Shown: piece after piece, positions 17,964 to 27,605 of the stretch
Position numbering within the stretch: the stretch's first letter is position 1
Layout of the letters: each line of letters begins with the position of its first letter
NCBI RefSeq assembly: GCF_011765625.1
Contig: NZ_CP050313.1
Span: 1,174,501 to 1,238,500, forward strand
Origin: Shewanella aestuarii
GTDB taxonomy: Bacteria > Pseudomonadota > Gammaproteobacteria > Enterobacterales > Shewanellaceae
Direction: 5' to 3'
Length of the DNA stretch: 64,000 bases
Position numbers and translations under genes: made by a program
Notes under the pieces: generated by a model
What the model saw: the letters and a program-made list of their open reading frames with translations, nothing else
Databases searched by the model: none
Told to the model about the DNA's origin: nothing

Positions 17964-19829
17964 TTAGCTCAAATAGTCACGAATTTGCTGCTCAATCCCT
18001 TCAGCATCTAGCTTTAACTCGTGGGTAATTTCTTCTGGTGAGCCATGTTTGATAAATTCATCAGGTAAACCGATTTGTAAAACAGGCTTGATGATTTTCA
18101 GCTTTTGTAATGCTTCCATTACGCCAGTACCTGCGCCGCCCATTATCGCGTTCTCTTCAACGGTCACAATAACGTCATGGCTAGTCGCTAGTTCAGAAAG
18201 TAAATTAATATCAAGTGGCTTAACAAAGCGCATGTCAGCAACTGTCGCATCTACAGCTTCTCCGGCTGCTAATGCTGCGGCTAAAGTGGTACCAAAATTA
18301 ACAATCGCTATTTTACTGCCTTGACGTTTTATAATGCCTTTACCTATGGGTAATGCGGTCATTTGTTCAATTTGCTGAGCTCCGGTGGCACTACCACGAG
18401 GGTAACGCACTGCCGATGGACCATCTTGGTAGCAGTATCCGGTGTAAAGCATTTGGCGACATTCGTTTTCATCTGATGGCGCCATAATGACCATATTCGG
18501 GATGCAGCGCATAAAGCTTAGATCAAAAGCACCTTGGTGAGTTGGGCCATCGGCGCCCACAATACCACCACGATCAATAGCGAATAAGACTGGTAATCTT
18601 TGCAGAGCCACATCATGAATTAATTGATCATAACCTCGCTGCAAGAAGGTTGAATAAATAGCAACAACTGGCTTTAACCCTTCTGTAGCCATTCCAGCAC
18701 CGAGTGTGACAGCATGTTGCTCTGCAATCGCCGCATCAAAGTATTGACTCGGGAAACGCTGTGAAAATTCAACCATGCCAGAGCCTTCACGCATAGCAGG
18801 GGTGATCCCCATTACCTTGGGATCTTTTGCGGCAACATCACATAGCCATTTGCCAAATACTTGTGAAAAGGTAGGTAAACCGGGTTTGGTGGCGGGTTTT
18901 TTAAATTTGCTTGGGTCAAATTTAGGGACAGCATGCCATCCAATCGGGTCTTTTTCGGCTGGTTCATAGCCGCGACCTTTTTTGGTCATTATGTGTAAAA
19001 TTTGTGGGCCTTTTAAGCCACGCATATTACGCAAAGTTTCAACTAGGGCATCAACATCATGGCCATCGATTGGACCTATATAGTTAAATCCAAGCTCTTC
19101 AAATAGTGTGCCTGGAACAACCATGCCTTTGAGGTGTTCTTCGGTGCGCTTAGCCATTTCTTTGATGACAGGCATGCCTTTAAGCACTTTTTTGCTGCTT
19201 TCACGAATGGTGGTGTAAAAGCGACCAGACATTAATTGGGCAAGGTGATTGTTGAGTGCGCCAACATTTTCAGAAATTGACATTTCATTGTCATTAAGCA
19301 CAACCAGCATGTCGTTATGAAGATCACCTGCATGGTTTAAGGCTTCAAACACCATGCCGCCAGTCATTGCACCATCACCAATAACAGCAACAACTTTACG
19401 ACCTAATGCTTCTTTTTCGGCCGCAATTGCCATGCCTAATGCAGCACTAATAGATGTGCCTGAATGACCAACGCTGAAGGTATCGTATTGACTTTCTTCA
19501 CGCCAAGGAAAAGGATGTAAGCCATTCTTTTGTCTGATGGTGTGCATTTTTTCGCGGCGGTCAGTCAAAATTTTATGAGGATAGGCTTGATGGCCTACGT
19601 CCCAAACTAACCGGTCAAAAGGGGTGTTATAAACATAATGCAAGGCAACTGTTAATTCGACCGTGCCTAAACCTGACGCAAAATGACCACTAGAGTTACC
19701 TACAGACTGCAACAAGAATTGGCGTAATTCATTGGCCACCTGAGGTAAAAGCCCTTGAGGTAACTTTTTTAAATCTTCTGGCGTATTAGCCTGAGCTAAC
19801 ACTGGGTATTGTGAATTATCGAAACTCAT
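17964..19829 (-). CDS. dxs: 1-deoxy-D-xylulose-5-phosphate synthase
   Basis: DXS condenses pyruvate and glyceraldehyde 3-phosphate, the first step of the MEP isoprenoid pathway; its product also feeds thiamine and pyridoxal synthesis. The 621-residue length is typical. The thiamine-diphosphate motif [18 protein letters not shown] lies near residues 150-167, and the transketolase pyrimidine-binding and C-terminal domains follow ([28 protein letters not shown]). The ATG at 19829 ([13 protein letters not shown]) is chosen; the longer frame overlaps ispA by 41 bases. It lies 19 bases downstream of ispA as the last gene of xseB-ispA-dxs. Confidence 0.96.
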   Translation of the reverse strand: MSFDNSQYPVLAQANTPEDLKKLPQGLLPQVANELRQFLLQSVGNSSGHFASGLGTVELTVALHYVYNTPFDRLVWDVGHQAYPHKILTDRREKMHTIRQKNGLHPFPWREESQYDTFSVGHSGTSISAALGMAIAAEKEALGRKVVAVIGDGAMTGGMVFEALNHAGDLHNDMLVVLNDNEMSISENVGALNNHLAQLMSGRFYTTIRESSKKVLKGMPVIKEMAKRTEEHLKGMVVPGTLFEELGFNYIGPIDGHDVDALVETLRNMRGLKGPQILHIMTKKGRGYEPAEKDPIGWHAVPKFDPSKFKKPATKPGLPTFSQVFGKWLCDVAAKDPKVMGITPAMREGSGMVEFSQRFPSQYFDAAIAEQHAVTLGAGMATEGLKPVVAIYSTFLQRGYDQLIHDVALQRLPVLFAIDRGGIVGADGPTHQGAFDLSFMRCIPNMVIMAPSDENECRQMLYTGYCYQDGPSAVRYPRGSATGAQQIEQMTALPIGKGIIKRQGSKIAIVNFGTTLAAALAAGEAVDATVADMRFVKPLDINLLSELATSHDVIVTVEENAIMGGAGTGVMEALQKLKIIKPVLQIGLPDEFIKHGSPEEITHELKLDAEGIEQQIRDYLS

Positions 19830-19848
19830 AGTGAGATATTCTTTCTTC

Positions 19849-20730
19849 TTATAATCTTCGCGCGATAATGTAGCGTGCAAAGTCGGCAATTAACTGGGTA
19901 TTGTATGGCAATTTAGTCAGCACTGATAGTGCTTCATCAACAAGTTGTTGAGATGTTGCTTTAGCGCCTTCAAGCCCTAATAACCTTGGAAAGGTGCTTT
20001 TGTTCGATTGTTCATCACTGCCCTGAGGTTTGCCCAATTCTTCTGTACTGGAGGTGATATCTAAAATATCATCTTGCACCTGAAAGGCGAGCCCGATTTG
20101 ATGAGCGTAATGCATCAATGCCTGATGTTCATCTTGACTGGCATTGGCAGCAATTAATGCCATTTCAACAGCACAGCTGATAAGTGCACCAGTCTTTTTG
20201 TTGTGTAATTCGGTTAATCTTGCCAGTTCAATACGCTGGTTTGTTGCGCTAAGATCAATCGCCTGTCCTCCACACATACCTTGGTAACCTGAAGCTTTGG
20301 CTAAGAGACCGACAATCGATAATTGTTGTTGTGGCGTAAGGCCATCGATAGGTTGGCTGATAATATCAAAAGCTAATGTTTGCAGCGCATCACCAGCTAA
20401 AATTGCACTGGCTTCATCAAAGGCAATATGGACTGTGGGTTGACCGCGGCGCAGTGCGTCATCATCCATGGCGGGTAGGTCATCGTGGATGAGCGAATAA
20501 GCATGAATACATTCAATTGCTGCGGCAAGATTGTCTAATGTTGGCAATGGAACCGAGAGTATCTCACCAATGCTGTAGACTAAAAAAGGCCTGATGCGTT
20601 TACCACCAAGTAATGCACCATGACTCATGGCGGCTTTTAATCTAGGGGCGGCATCATCAAGATTTTCGATATGATGTCGTAATACATTATCAACACGTTG
20701 TTGATAAGACTTCATTGCATCAGATAGCAC
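19849..20730 (-). CDS. ispA: Farnesyl diphosphate synthase (geranyltranstransferase)
   Basis: IspA adds isopentenyl diphosphate to dimethylallyl and geranyl diphosphate to make farnesyl diphosphate, precursor of ubiquinone and undecaprenyl chains. The first Asp-rich motif DDLPAMDDD and the second, QDDILD, are both present, with the GGKRIRP substrate-binding segment near residue 42. The GTG start at 20730 is supported by GAGG 9 bases upstream. It sits between xseB and dxs in the conserved isoprenoid operon. Confidence 0.95.
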   Translation of the reverse strand: MLSDAMKSYQQRVDNVLRHHIENLDDAAPRLKAAMSHGALLGGKRIRPFLVYSIGEILSVPLPTLDNLAAAIECIHAYSLIHDDLPAMDDDALRRGQPTVHIAFDEASAILAGDALQTLAFDIISQPIDGLTPQQQLSIVGLLAKASGYQGMCGGQAIDLSATNQRIELARLTELHNKKTGALISCAVEMALIAANASQDEHQALMHYAHQIGLAFQVQDDILDITSSTEELGKPQGSDEQSNKSTFPRLLGLEGAKATSQQLVDEALSVLTKLPYNTQLIADFARYIIARRL

Positions 20731-20763
20731 TTTAAATTACCTCAAAAGCTGCAAAGGCAGTAT

Positions 20764-20994
20764 TTAGTCTTCTAGTTTTAATGGCGCTAGGGTGTCAGTA
20801 TCATCAAGTAATATTGATACTTTTTGTTGCGCTTGTTCTAGTTTAGCTTGGCTTTGGCGTACCAGCTTAATTCCACGCTCAAATTGTTTAAGTGCATCAT
20901 CAAGTGACACTTCACCTTGTTCTAGACTGCTTACGATGGTTTCAAGCTCATTTAATGATTGCTCAAAACTAAGACTTTCAGGTTTTTTGGCCAC
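20764..20994 (-). CDS. xseB: Exodeoxyribonuclease VII small subunit
   Basis: XseB binds several copies to XseA to form exonuclease VII, which degrades single-stranded DNA. The 76-residue protein is a helical hairpin with the family core SFEQSLNELETIVSSLEQGE and LEQAQQKVSIL. A GTG start at 20994 has GAGGAA about 9 bases upstream. It is the first gene of the xseB-ispA-dxs operon; the large subunit is not in the window. Confidence 0.95.
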   Translation of the reverse strand: MAKKPESLSFEQSLNELETIVSSLEQGEVSLDDALKQFERGIKLVRQSQAKLEQAQQKVSILLDDTDTLAPLKLED

Positions 20995-21125
20995 GTTTGC
21001 AATTCCTCTTGTTCAGCGTGTGACAAGGTATATCAGCCAAGCTTTTGGGTCAAATATAGACGCAGGATATTTGCTCAATAGCACGCTTTGTTACTGAATT
21101 TTGTTCAGAATATTGAAATTCGCGC

Positions 21126-21152
21126 TAAACTAGAAACGTTTTTGACCGATAA
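21126..21152 (+). promoter_or_regulatory. Sigma-28 (FliA) promoter for pomAB
   Basis: TAAA at 21126-21129, exactly 15 bases, then ACCGATAA at 21145-21152. This fits the flagellar sigma-28 pattern TAAA-N15-GCCGATAA with one mismatch and lies about 80 bases before pomA. Confidence 0.72.
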
Positions 21153-21231
21153 TGTTATAAGATTAGATAAAGTTACCCTTTAAAAAGCAATTGGGTTATC
21201 GAGCAGATTGAACTGCATTTGAGGAGAAGTT

Positions 21232-21999
21232 GTGGATTTAGCAACCCTGATAGGAATACTAGGTGCATTTGCATTTGTTATTGGCGCCATGGTCACTAGT
21301 GGTGGCATCTCTATTTTTATCGATGTGGCTTCACTGTTGATTGTGGTTATGGGGTCATTATTTGTTGTGATGATGAAATTCAATCTCAAGCAATTTTTAG
21401 GCGCAGTGAAAATTGGTATCAAAGCCTTTATGTTTAAGATTGATAAGCCTGAAGATTTGATTGAACAATCAGTTAATATGGCTGACGCTGCCCGCAAAGG
21501 GGGATTTTTAGCATTAGAAGAGGCACAAATTAGCAATACCTTTATGCAAAAAGCCGTTGATATGCTGGTAGATGGGCATGATGGTGATGTGGTGCGTAAT
21601 GCGCTTGAGAAAGACATTGCTTTAACTGAAGAGCGTCACAGGTTGGGAATTGGCATTTTTAAAGCCATGGGCGATGTGGCGCCAGCAATGGGCATGATTG
21701 GTACGCTTGTGGGATTGGTGGCCATGCTATCAAACATGGATGACCCCAAATCCATTGGGCCGTCTATGGCTGTGGCGTTATTAACAACCTTGTATGGTGC
21801 GGTAATTGCCAACATGATTGCGATTCCAATGGCTGATAAGTTGACACTGCGTATGAGTGAAGAGTTATTAAACCGTAATTTGATTATGGATGCTGTACTT
21901 GCCATTCAAGATGGGCAAAACCCACGGGTAATCGAGGGGTTCTTAAAAAATTATTTGGCCGAAAAACAGCGTAACATTGATACCACGGACGGAGAATAA
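21232..21999 (+). CDS. pomA: Sodium-driven flagellar stator protein PomA
   Basis: PomA and PomB form the sodium channel that powers flagellar rotation in the inner membrane. The 255-residue protein shows four membrane segments: two at the N-terminus (LIGILGAFAFVIGAMV and VASLLIVVMGSLFVVMM) and two after the large cytoplasmic loop (the Gly/Met-rich helix around residues 145-170, then AVALLTTLYGAVIANMIAIP). The cytoplasmic loop carries the charged residues that meet the rotor (KDIALTEERH). The GTG start has GAGGAG just upstream. pomB begins 2 bases after its stop, so they are co-translated, and a FliA promoter lies upstream. Confidence 0.94.
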   Translation: MDLATLIGILGAFAFVIGAMVTSGGISIFIDVASLLIVVMGSLFVVMMKFNLKQFLGAVKIGIKAFMFKIDKPEDLIEQSVNMADAARKGGFLALEEAQISNTFMQKAVDMLVDGHDGDVVRNALEKDIALTEERHRLGIGIFKAMGDVAPAMGMIGTLVGLVAMLSNMDDPKSIGPSMAVALLTTLYGAVIANMIAIPMADKLTLRMSEELLNRNLIMDAVLAIQDGQNPRVIEGFLKNYLAEKQRNIDTTDGE

Positions 22000-22001
22000 C
22001 C

Positions 22002-22934
22002 ATGGCTAAGGCCAAGTGCAATTGTCCGCCACCCGGTGCGCCCATGTGGCTAGCAACCTTTGCCGATCTCATGTCGCTGTTGATGTGTTTCTTTGTTTTA
22101 CTATTGGCATTTTCTGAAATGGATGTCATGAAGTTCAAGCAAATTGCCGGTTCAATGAAATACGCATTTGGGGTGCAAAATAAAGTAGAAGTAAAAGATA
22201 TCCCTAAAGGCACCTCGGTCATAGCCTTGGAATTCAGGCCTGGTCGGCCAGATCCCACTCCAATTGAAATTATTAATCAGCAAACCAATGAAATGACACA
22301 GCAAACCATTGAGTATCAAGCTGGTGAAGATGCCAGTGCTGGCGGCGTGCAGAAACAAAGTGGTGAACAACGTGGTGGTAATGCCAGCGCGACAGCGCAA
22401 CAAAAAGCAGAAGCGGTTAAAAATGAAGCTTCATCATCACAAGAGAATATCAATGAACAATTAAAGAAAATGGCCGAACAACTAAACGAGCAAATCGTTG
22501 ATGGTGCCATTGAGCTGGAATCATTAGGTCAGCAAATTATTATTCGAATTCGTGAAAAGGGATCATTTGCATCAGGCTCTGGTTTTTTACAACCTAAGTT
22601 CAGACCGATTATTCGTGAGATTGGCCTGTTATTGAAAGATGTGCCGGGCATTATTACGGTATCGGGTCATACTGACGGCGCGCATATCAGTAACGAACTT
22701 TATAGTTCAAATTGGGATTTATCCAGCAAGCGAGCTGTGTCTGTCGCCCATGAGCTTATGAAGGTTCCCGGTTTTGATGAAAGCAGAATGAAAGTCATGG
22801 GTGAGGCGTCAAATAATCCATTAGTGCCTAATGATAGCAATGCAAATCGAGCTAGAAATCGCCGTGTTGAAATTGCTATTGAGCAGGGTAAGCCTAAAGA
22901 ATCAGACGAAATTAAAGTCATCCAAGGGCCTTAG
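22002..22934 (+). CDS. pomB: Sodium-driven flagellar stator protein PomB
   Basis: PomB carries the ion-conducting Asp of the stator and anchors it to peptidoglycan. A single helix (about 15-38, MWLATFADLMSLLMCFFVLL) contains D22, the channel residue. A Gln/Glu/Ala-rich linker is followed by the OmpA/MotB peptidoglycan-binding domain (about 175-300) with VSGHTDGAHIS and NRARNRRVEI. The Cys pair C6/C8 before the membrane helix is seen in PomB homologues. At 310 residues it is a normal length. It pairs with PomA directly upstream and is followed by a terminator. Confidence 0.94.
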   Translation: MAKAKCNCPPPGAPMWLATFADLMSLLMCFFVLLLAFSEMDVMKFKQIAGSMKYAFGVQNKVEVKDIPKGTSVIALEFRPGRPDPTPIEIINQQTNEMTQQTIEYQAGEDASAGGVQKQSGEQRGGNASATAQQKAEAVKNEASSSQENINEQLKKMAEQLNEQIVDGAIELESLGQQIIIRIREKGSFASGSGFLQPKFRPIIREIGLLLKDVPGIITVSGHTDGAHISNELYSSNWDLSSKRAVSVAHELMKVPGFDESRMKVMGEASNNPLVPNDSNANRARNRRVEIAIEQGKPKESDEIKVIQGP

Positions 22935-22955
22935 CTAAATATTAAAAACCGACAA

Positions 22956-22983
22956 AACGTTACCACAAGGTAGCGTTTTTTTA
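22956..22983 (+). terminator. Intrinsic terminator of pomAB
   Basis: AACGTTACC and GGTAGCGTT pair with one mismatch around ACAA, followed by seven T. Confidence 0.8.
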
Positions 22984-23241
22984 TGGCTAAAATAAGCCGA
23001 ATAAGAGATGCATAATATGTGAGCGAATGCTGTTACAACCTGAATCAAATTTGGTATAATCGCCAAATTGCTGCTTGTTTTACGCCGCTTACAGGTGTTT
23101 ATTGCCATCTTATCTTGAGGATGTAGTAAATACAAAGTCGCTAAAAATTAAGTCTTTATCTAATTAAATCAAATCATTAATATGAAGTTTAGCTGAGCTA
23201 CTGAGTAGTTTCGGCCGCTAATTAATGTTGTCGGAACCGCT

Positions 23242-24696
23242 ATGAAGTTTATCGTTAAGTTATACCCTGAAATCATGATGAAGAGTAAATCGGTAAGATT
23301 ACGTTTTACTAAAATGCTCGAAACCAATATTCGTAATGTGCTTAAAAAGGTAGATGAAGACGCTAAGGTACAGCGCTTATTTGACCGTATCATTGTTAAG
23401 GTGCCTGAGGGTAAGCCTGAACTTGTAGACACATTTGCACAACGATTAGCCTGTATTCCTGGTATTGCGCATGTTGTACAGGTGAGTGAATATCCATTTG
23501 ATACAGTAGACAGCATTTATCAACTAGCCTTGCCTCGATATCGTGATGAGATTGCCGGTAAAACGTTTTGTGTGCGGGTAAAACGCTCTGGTAAGCATGA
23601 TTTTAACTCAATTGACGTTGAACGTTATGTTGGTGGTGGTTTAAATCAGCATACTGACGCACTTGGCGTAAAACTTAATAATCCTGATGTGACAGTTAAT
23701 TTAGAGATTGATAACAACAAATTATATATGGTCGAGCGTCGAATTGAAGGTTTAGGCGGCTTCCCGATGGCGACTCAAGAAGATGTGTTATCCTTGATTT
23801 CTGGTGGTTTTGACTCTGGCGTATCTAGTTTTCAGTTTATTAAAAAGGGTGCGCGAACCCATTACTGTTTCTTTAACTTAGGTGGCGCACAGCACGAAAT
23901 AGGGGTTAAACAAGTGGCTTTCCATTTATGGAAAACCTACGGTGAATCACATAAAGTCCGCTTTATTTCAGTGCCATTTGAGCCTGTGGTTGAGCAAATT
24001 CTAGAGCGCATCGATAATGGCCAAATGGGCGTTGTACTTAAACGTATGATGATGCGCGCAGCAGCCAAAATTGCTGAGAAGTATGGCATTCAAGCATTAG
24101 TAACAGGTGAAAGCTTGGGGCAGGTGTCTAGCCAAACGTTAACCAACTTAAATGTGATTGATCGCTGCACTGATTTATTGATTATGCGTCCTCTTATTGC
24201 GATGGATAAGCAAGATATCATCAATCAAAGTCGTGTGATTGGCACTGAAGACTTTGCTAAAACCATGCCCGAGTATTGCGGTGTGATCTCGCAAAAACCA
24301 ACGGTAAAAGCTGTACTGTCAAAGATTGAAGCCGAAGAGAAAAAGTTTGATGAAGATCTTATCGAGCGTATTGTAGCCTCTGCAAAAGTGATCGACATAA
24401 GAGATATTGAGTCTGAAATGAATCAACAAATTACCGAAACAGAAACTGTCTCTGACATCGCTAGTGGTGAAGTGGTGATTGATGTTCGCGCCCCAGAAGA
24501 GGAAGAAAGAAAGCCTTTGGAGATTGACGGCGTTGAAGTGAAGGTTATCCCATTTTTTAAACTAGCAACCCAGTTTGGCGATTTAGATAAAAGCAAAACT
24601 TACTTACTTTATTGTGAGCGTGGCGTGATGAGTAAACTACAGGCATTGTATTTAATTGAGCAAGGCCATCAAAACGTTAAAGTATATCGTCCATAA
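23242..24696 (+). CDS. thiI: tRNA 4-thiouridine synthetase ThiI with rhodanese domain
   Basis: ThiI transfers sulfur to uridine 8 of tRNA and, with IscS, to ThiS for thiamine thiazole synthesis. Domains in order: ferredoxin-like region and THUMP (about 1-165), the PP-loop ATP pyrophosphatase ([13 protein letters not shown], about 187-199), and a C-terminal rhodanese domain with the catalytic Cys in LLYCERGV (about residue 458). The conserved Cys of the MPEYCGVIS motif is also present. The 484-residue length matches the enterobacterial two-function type. It is monocistronic, with a terminator at 24754. Confidence 0.96.
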   Translation: MKFIVKLYPEIMMKSKSVRLRFTKMLETNIRNVLKKVDEDAKVQRLFDRIIVKVPEGKPELVDTFAQRLACIPGIAHVVQVSEYPFDTVDSIYQLALPRYRDEIAGKTFCVRVKRSGKHDFNSIDVERYVGGGLNQHTDALGVKLNNPDVTVNLEIDNNKLYMVERRIEGLGGFPMATQEDVLSLISGGFDSGVSSFQFIKKGARTHYCFFNLGGAQHEIGVKQVAFHLWKTYGESHKVRFISVPFEPVVEQILERIDNGQMGVVLKRMMMRAAAKIAEKYGIQALVTGESLGQVSSQTLTNLNVIDRCTDLLIMRPLIAMDKQDIINQSRVIGTEDFAKTMPEYCGVISQKPTVKAVLSKIEAEEKKFDEDLIERIVASAKVIDIRDIESEMNQQITETETVSDIASGEVVIDVRAPEEEERKPLEIDGVEVKVIPFFKLATQFGDLDKSKTYLLYCERGVMSKLQALYLIEQGHQNVKVYRP

Positions 24697-24753
24697 CCCG
24701 TTCGATTAACCTTAATCTCGATTAGCCCATTTATTGCTTCGTTTGAGGTTAAC

Positions 24754-24791
24754 AAAAATAGCGTTAGTAATGTCATTAACGCTATTTTTTT
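24754..24791 (+). terminator. Intrinsic terminator of thiI
   Basis: AAAAATAGCGTTA and TAACGCTATTTTT are perfect arms around a 10-base loop, with a continued T tract. Confidence 0.88.
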
Positions 24792-24803
24792 AGGTTTCCT
24801 GTC

Positions 24804-24962
24804 ATACCAATTGTAATAAATAACTGTTCACCCTAGCTTGTTACAACGCTCGGTAATAGCTAGATTTTTTGATTGTAGAATAACTGCTTATCGAAAAATA
24901 TGCCTTGTTATCAAGCGTTTTTTCTACGCTATTTTTGATCACTTACTTATCGTGATTGGTAT
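24804..24962 (+). repeat. Dispersed ~160 bp repeat, copy B (most complete)
   Basis: The element begins ATACCAATTGTAATAAATAA and ends in GATAAG-type sequence then CGTGATTGGTAT, so its ends form an imperfect inverted repeat of about 23 bases. The body contains ATTGTAGAATAAC, GCTTATCGAAAAA and GTTATCAAGCGTTTT, found again in copies A, C and D. No coding capacity. It lies between two terminators, downstream of thiI. Confidence 0.8.
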
Positions 24963-24991
24963 TACGGAATAGGTATGAAAAATAACCCACA

Positions 24992-25018
24992 AAAAAACCG
25001 CAATTAATGCGGTTTTTT
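24992..25018. terminator. Bidirectional intrinsic terminator
   Basis: AAAAAACCGCA and TGCGGTTTTTT enclose ATTAA. It ends the minus-strand gene stopping at 25089 and may back up thiI. Confidence 0.85.
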
Positions 25019-25088
25019 GATGAGATGAAAAGTTAGTGCTAACGCTTTATCTCATAAAATGTCAGGCTTGTCGCTGCTTGAAAGTGTA

Positions 25089-25316
25089 TTAATCAGCAAG
25101 TTGAGTTTGAACTGATTTCACTTCTTCATCTGTGTTGCTAACAAGAACATCATTGGCATCTTTTGCTACGTCTTGCTGCATTTTATTCATGCTATCAGTT
25201 AATTCAGCATTAATAGTGGCATACAAATCACTCATATCAATTTCGTTTGCCTGAGCAGTAGAAAGACCAAGTAAAGATACAAAAGCGATTGCAACAACTG
25301 ATTTTAAATTGAACAT
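25089..25316 (-). CDS. Small secreted periplasmic protein, 75 aa
   Basis: The protein starts MFNLKSVVAIAFVSLLGLST with a clear signal peptide cleaved after AQA, leaving an acidic mature peptide of about 52 residues rich in Asp, Val and Met. The ATG at 25316 has GGAGG about 8 bases upstream; a longer frame to 25424 lacks such support and would bury the signal peptide. I do not recognise the family. It is divergent from gcvA, but nothing shows a link. Confidence 0.7.
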   Translation of the reverse strand: MFNLKSVVAIAFVSLLGLSTAQANEIDMSDLYATINAELTDSMNKMQQDVAKDANDVLVSNTDEEVKSVQTQLAD

Positions 25317-25496
25317 AGGGTGGCCTCCGGGCGCAACAATATAGCATTGTCGGACATTCCCGCTTCCATCGTAGAGATTGTCCAACTGGCTTAATTTCGA
25401 TGCTGCTAATTTAACCGAACACACTATTCTTTACAAACGACAAAAAATATCGATAATCATTAGAAAAACTAATTAAAAAACGAGAGATTGATCACC

Positions 25497-26408
25497 ATGT
25501 CTAGACGTTTACCTCCGTTAAATGCGGTTAAGGCATTTGAAGCAGCTGCAAGAAACCTAAGCTTTACGCGTGCTGCAGAGGAGTTGTTTGTTACTCAAGC
25601 AGCCGTTAGCCATCAAATTAAAGCATTAGAAGATTTTTTAGGTTTGAAATTATTTAGGCGTAAAAATAGATCATTATTGTTAACAGAAGAAGGTCAAAGT
25701 TACTTCTTAGATATTAAAGATATCTTTATTCAACTAGGGGAAGCGACCGATCGTTTACTGGCTCGCAGCGCAGTAGGTTCGTTAACAGTAAGTATGTCAC
25801 CAAGTTTTGCTATTCAGTGGTTGGTGCCGCGTTTGGCTAAGTTTAGTGAGAAAAATCCTGACATTGATGTGCGCATTAAAGCTGTGGACAGTGATACTGG
25901 CTCGTTAACCGATGATGTTGATGTTGCGATTTACTATGGCCAAGGTAATTGGCCAGGGTTACGGGCAGATAAACTAAGAAATGAAGTACTGATCCCTGTG
26001 TGCTCTCCCTTATTGCTTAATGGGCCAAAACCATTAAATAGTCCAAGCGACCTTAAACATCACACGCTACTGCATGATTCGAGCCGTCATGATTGGCAAG
26101 CTTGGTTTCGACAATGTGGCATTAGCGATATTAATGTGAATCAAGGTCCTATCTTTAGTCACTCATCACTGGTTTTACAAGCCGCTGCCCACGGTCAAGG
26201 AGTGGCGTTAGGTTATAGCGTATTGGCAAGGCCCGATATTAAAGCTGGGCGTTTAGTGTGTCCATTTCCGGATGTGCTAGTGAGTAAAGATGCTTATTAT
26301 CTTGTTTGTCAGCAAAATCATTCTGAGTTGGGTAAAGTCAGTGCATTTCGTGAGTGGATGGTAGATATGTTTGCAGAGGAGTCGCGCAGTGAGCTGCTTA
26401 CCGGATAA
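25497..26408 (+). CDS. gcvA: LysR-family regulator GcvA
   Basis: GcvA controls the glycine cleavage operon. The N-terminal winged helix-turn-helix (about 5-62, RAAEELFVTQAAVSHQIKAL) and the LysR substrate-binding domain (about 88-295) are complete. The start MSRRLPPLNAVKAFEAAARN is the GcvA signature. The ATG at 25497 is preferred to the TTG three codons earlier. The order gcvA, DUF423 gene, rlmM is the same as in E. coli, supporting the name; a hydrolase gene is inserted here, overlapping gcvA by 20 bases. Confidence 0.92.
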   Translation: MSRRLPPLNAVKAFEAAARNLSFTRAAEELFVTQAAVSHQIKALEDFLGLKLFRRKNRSLLLTEEGQSYFLDIKDIFIQLGEATDRLLARSAVGSLTVSMSPSFAIQWLVPRLAKFSEKNPDIDVRIKAVDSDTGSLTDDVDVAIYYGQGNWPGLRADKLRNEVLIPVCSPLLLNGPKPLNSPSDLKHHTLLHDSSRHDWQAWFRQCGISDINVNQGPIFSHSSLVLQAAAHGQGVALGYSVLARPDIKAGRLVCPFPDVLVSKDAYYLVCQQNHSELGKVSAFREWMVDMFAEESRSELLTG

Positions 26409-27102
26409 TGACAGCCAAGTGGCACAAGATTATCTTCTTGAAGGTAACCCAAATAGTGACACCCTAATTGTGTTAGCCCATGGTGCAGGTGCGAATATGC
26501 ATCATGATTTTATGTGTCAATTAGCGAGTTTATTAGTGGCTCAGGGCTATGGCGTGTATCGTTTTAATTTTTTGTATATGCAAGCTAATATGCAAGATGG
26601 TAAAAGACGGCCGCCGGACCGAGCCCCTAAATTGCTTTCCCATTTAGAAAGCGTTTTGGCTGACATTTATGCCAAGCAAGATCAAGCTGTTATTTCAGCG
26701 AAGCGAATCGTGCTAGTCGGTAAATCAATGGGTTCGCGCATGATGGCTTGGTTAAGCTCCTCATTACATGAATGCGACAATGCTGATGCCAAACAAGCGC
26801 TAGAGCAAGTTTTAGGCGTGGTGTGTTTAGGTTACCCATTTGTACCGCTTAAAGGGGGGGAGCCACGATTGGAACCTTTAAATCAATCCAGTATGCCAAT
26901 ACTGGTTTTACAAGGTGAGCGCGATAAGTTTGGCAATCCTCAGCAAATTAGCCAGTGGCCGCTGCGTGATGGAGTTGAAGTCGTGCCTATTGTCGATGGC
27001 GATCATAGTTTTGTGCCTCGCAAGTCGTCAGGCACTTCATTAAACGCTAATCTCAATGTTGCTGTGTCACAAATCCATGAGTTTATTCGTGATCTCAGTT
27101 AA
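26389..27102 (+). CDS. Alpha/beta hydrolase of the KANL3/TEX30-like family
   Basis: A single-domain alpha/beta hydrolase of unknown substrate. The oxyanion segment LAHGAGANMHHDFM is near the N-terminus, the nucleophile elbow is GKSMGSRMM (Ser in GxSxGS), an acidic residue follows in LQGERDKFG, and the catalytic His is in DGDHSFVP. The start is taken as GTG at 26389 because GAGGAG lies 8 bases upstream; this overlaps the end of gcvA by 20 bases, so the two are likely co-transcribed. The length of about 237 residues fits the family. Confidence 0.82.
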   Translation: MSCLPDNDSQVAQDYLLEGNPNSDTLIVLAHGAGANMHHDFMCQLASLLVAQGYGVYRFNFLYMQANMQDGKRRPPDRAPKLLSHLESVLADIYAKQDQAVISAKRIVLVGKSMGSRMMAWLSSSLHECDNADAKQALEQVLGVVCLGYPFVPLKGGEPRLEPLNQSSMPILVLQGERDKFGNPQQISQWPLRDGVEVVPIVDGDHSFVPRKSSGTSLNANLNVAVSQIHEFIRDLS

Positions 27103-27141
27103 GCTCATTTTTTAACTATCGATATTGAATTCAGGGCAGTT

Positions 27142-27537
27142 ATGAATCATAAACTTTTATCTTTTGCTGCATTGAGCGGTTTTATGGCGGTCGCATTGGG
27201 TGCTTTTGGGGCGCATGGGCTTAAAAATATTGCGCCAGCGGAGCTTGTCAGTATTTTTAACCTTGCTGTGGAATACCAGTTTTATCACACTTTTGCATTA
27301 GTCGTTGTAGCTTTCGGCGCTCAGTGGTTATCACCTAGGTTACTGACTTGGTCGGCAGGATTTTTTATTACTGGTATCGCGCTATTTTCTGGTTCGTTAT
27401 ATTTGTATGCGTTAATTGGTGCTAAATGGATTGGACCTATTACGCCTATGGGAGGCCTATGTTTGTTAATTGGTTGGTTACTGTTAGCAATCGCTGCTTG
27501 GCGCAAGCTGTCAGCACATAATCCTGCTAAGGTGTAA
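27142..27537 (+). CDS. ygdD: DUF423 family inner-membrane protein (YgdD-like)
   Basis: A 131-residue protein with four membrane helices and the family features GAFGAHGL near residue 22 and a conserved YHTFAL segment. Function unknown. It lies between the gcvA unit and rlmM as in E. coli (ygdD), with 39- and 68-base gaps on the same strand, consistent with one operon. Confidence 0.9.
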   Translation: MNHKLLSFAALSGFMAVALGAFGAHGLKNIAPAELVSIFNLAVEYQFYHTFALVVVAFGAQWLSPRLLTWSAGFFITGIALFSGSLYLYALIGAKWIGPITPMGGLCLLIGWLLLAIAAWRKLSAHNPAKV

Positions 27538-27605
27538 TAAACTTGCTATAATCCGCAAAATTTTGCTTTCTCTTAGGTAAAGGTCATTCGACCTTAGGGC
27601 TTTAC

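Noticed and set aside
22935..23241. THI-box riboswitch upstream of thiI
   Set aside because: No conserved CUGAGA or ACCUGAU-type elements were seen; only the pomB terminator and AT-rich DNA.
25317..25424. N-terminal extension of the small secreted protein
   Set aside because: It would place 36 residues before a clear signal peptide and ignores the GGAGG site before the ATG at 25316.
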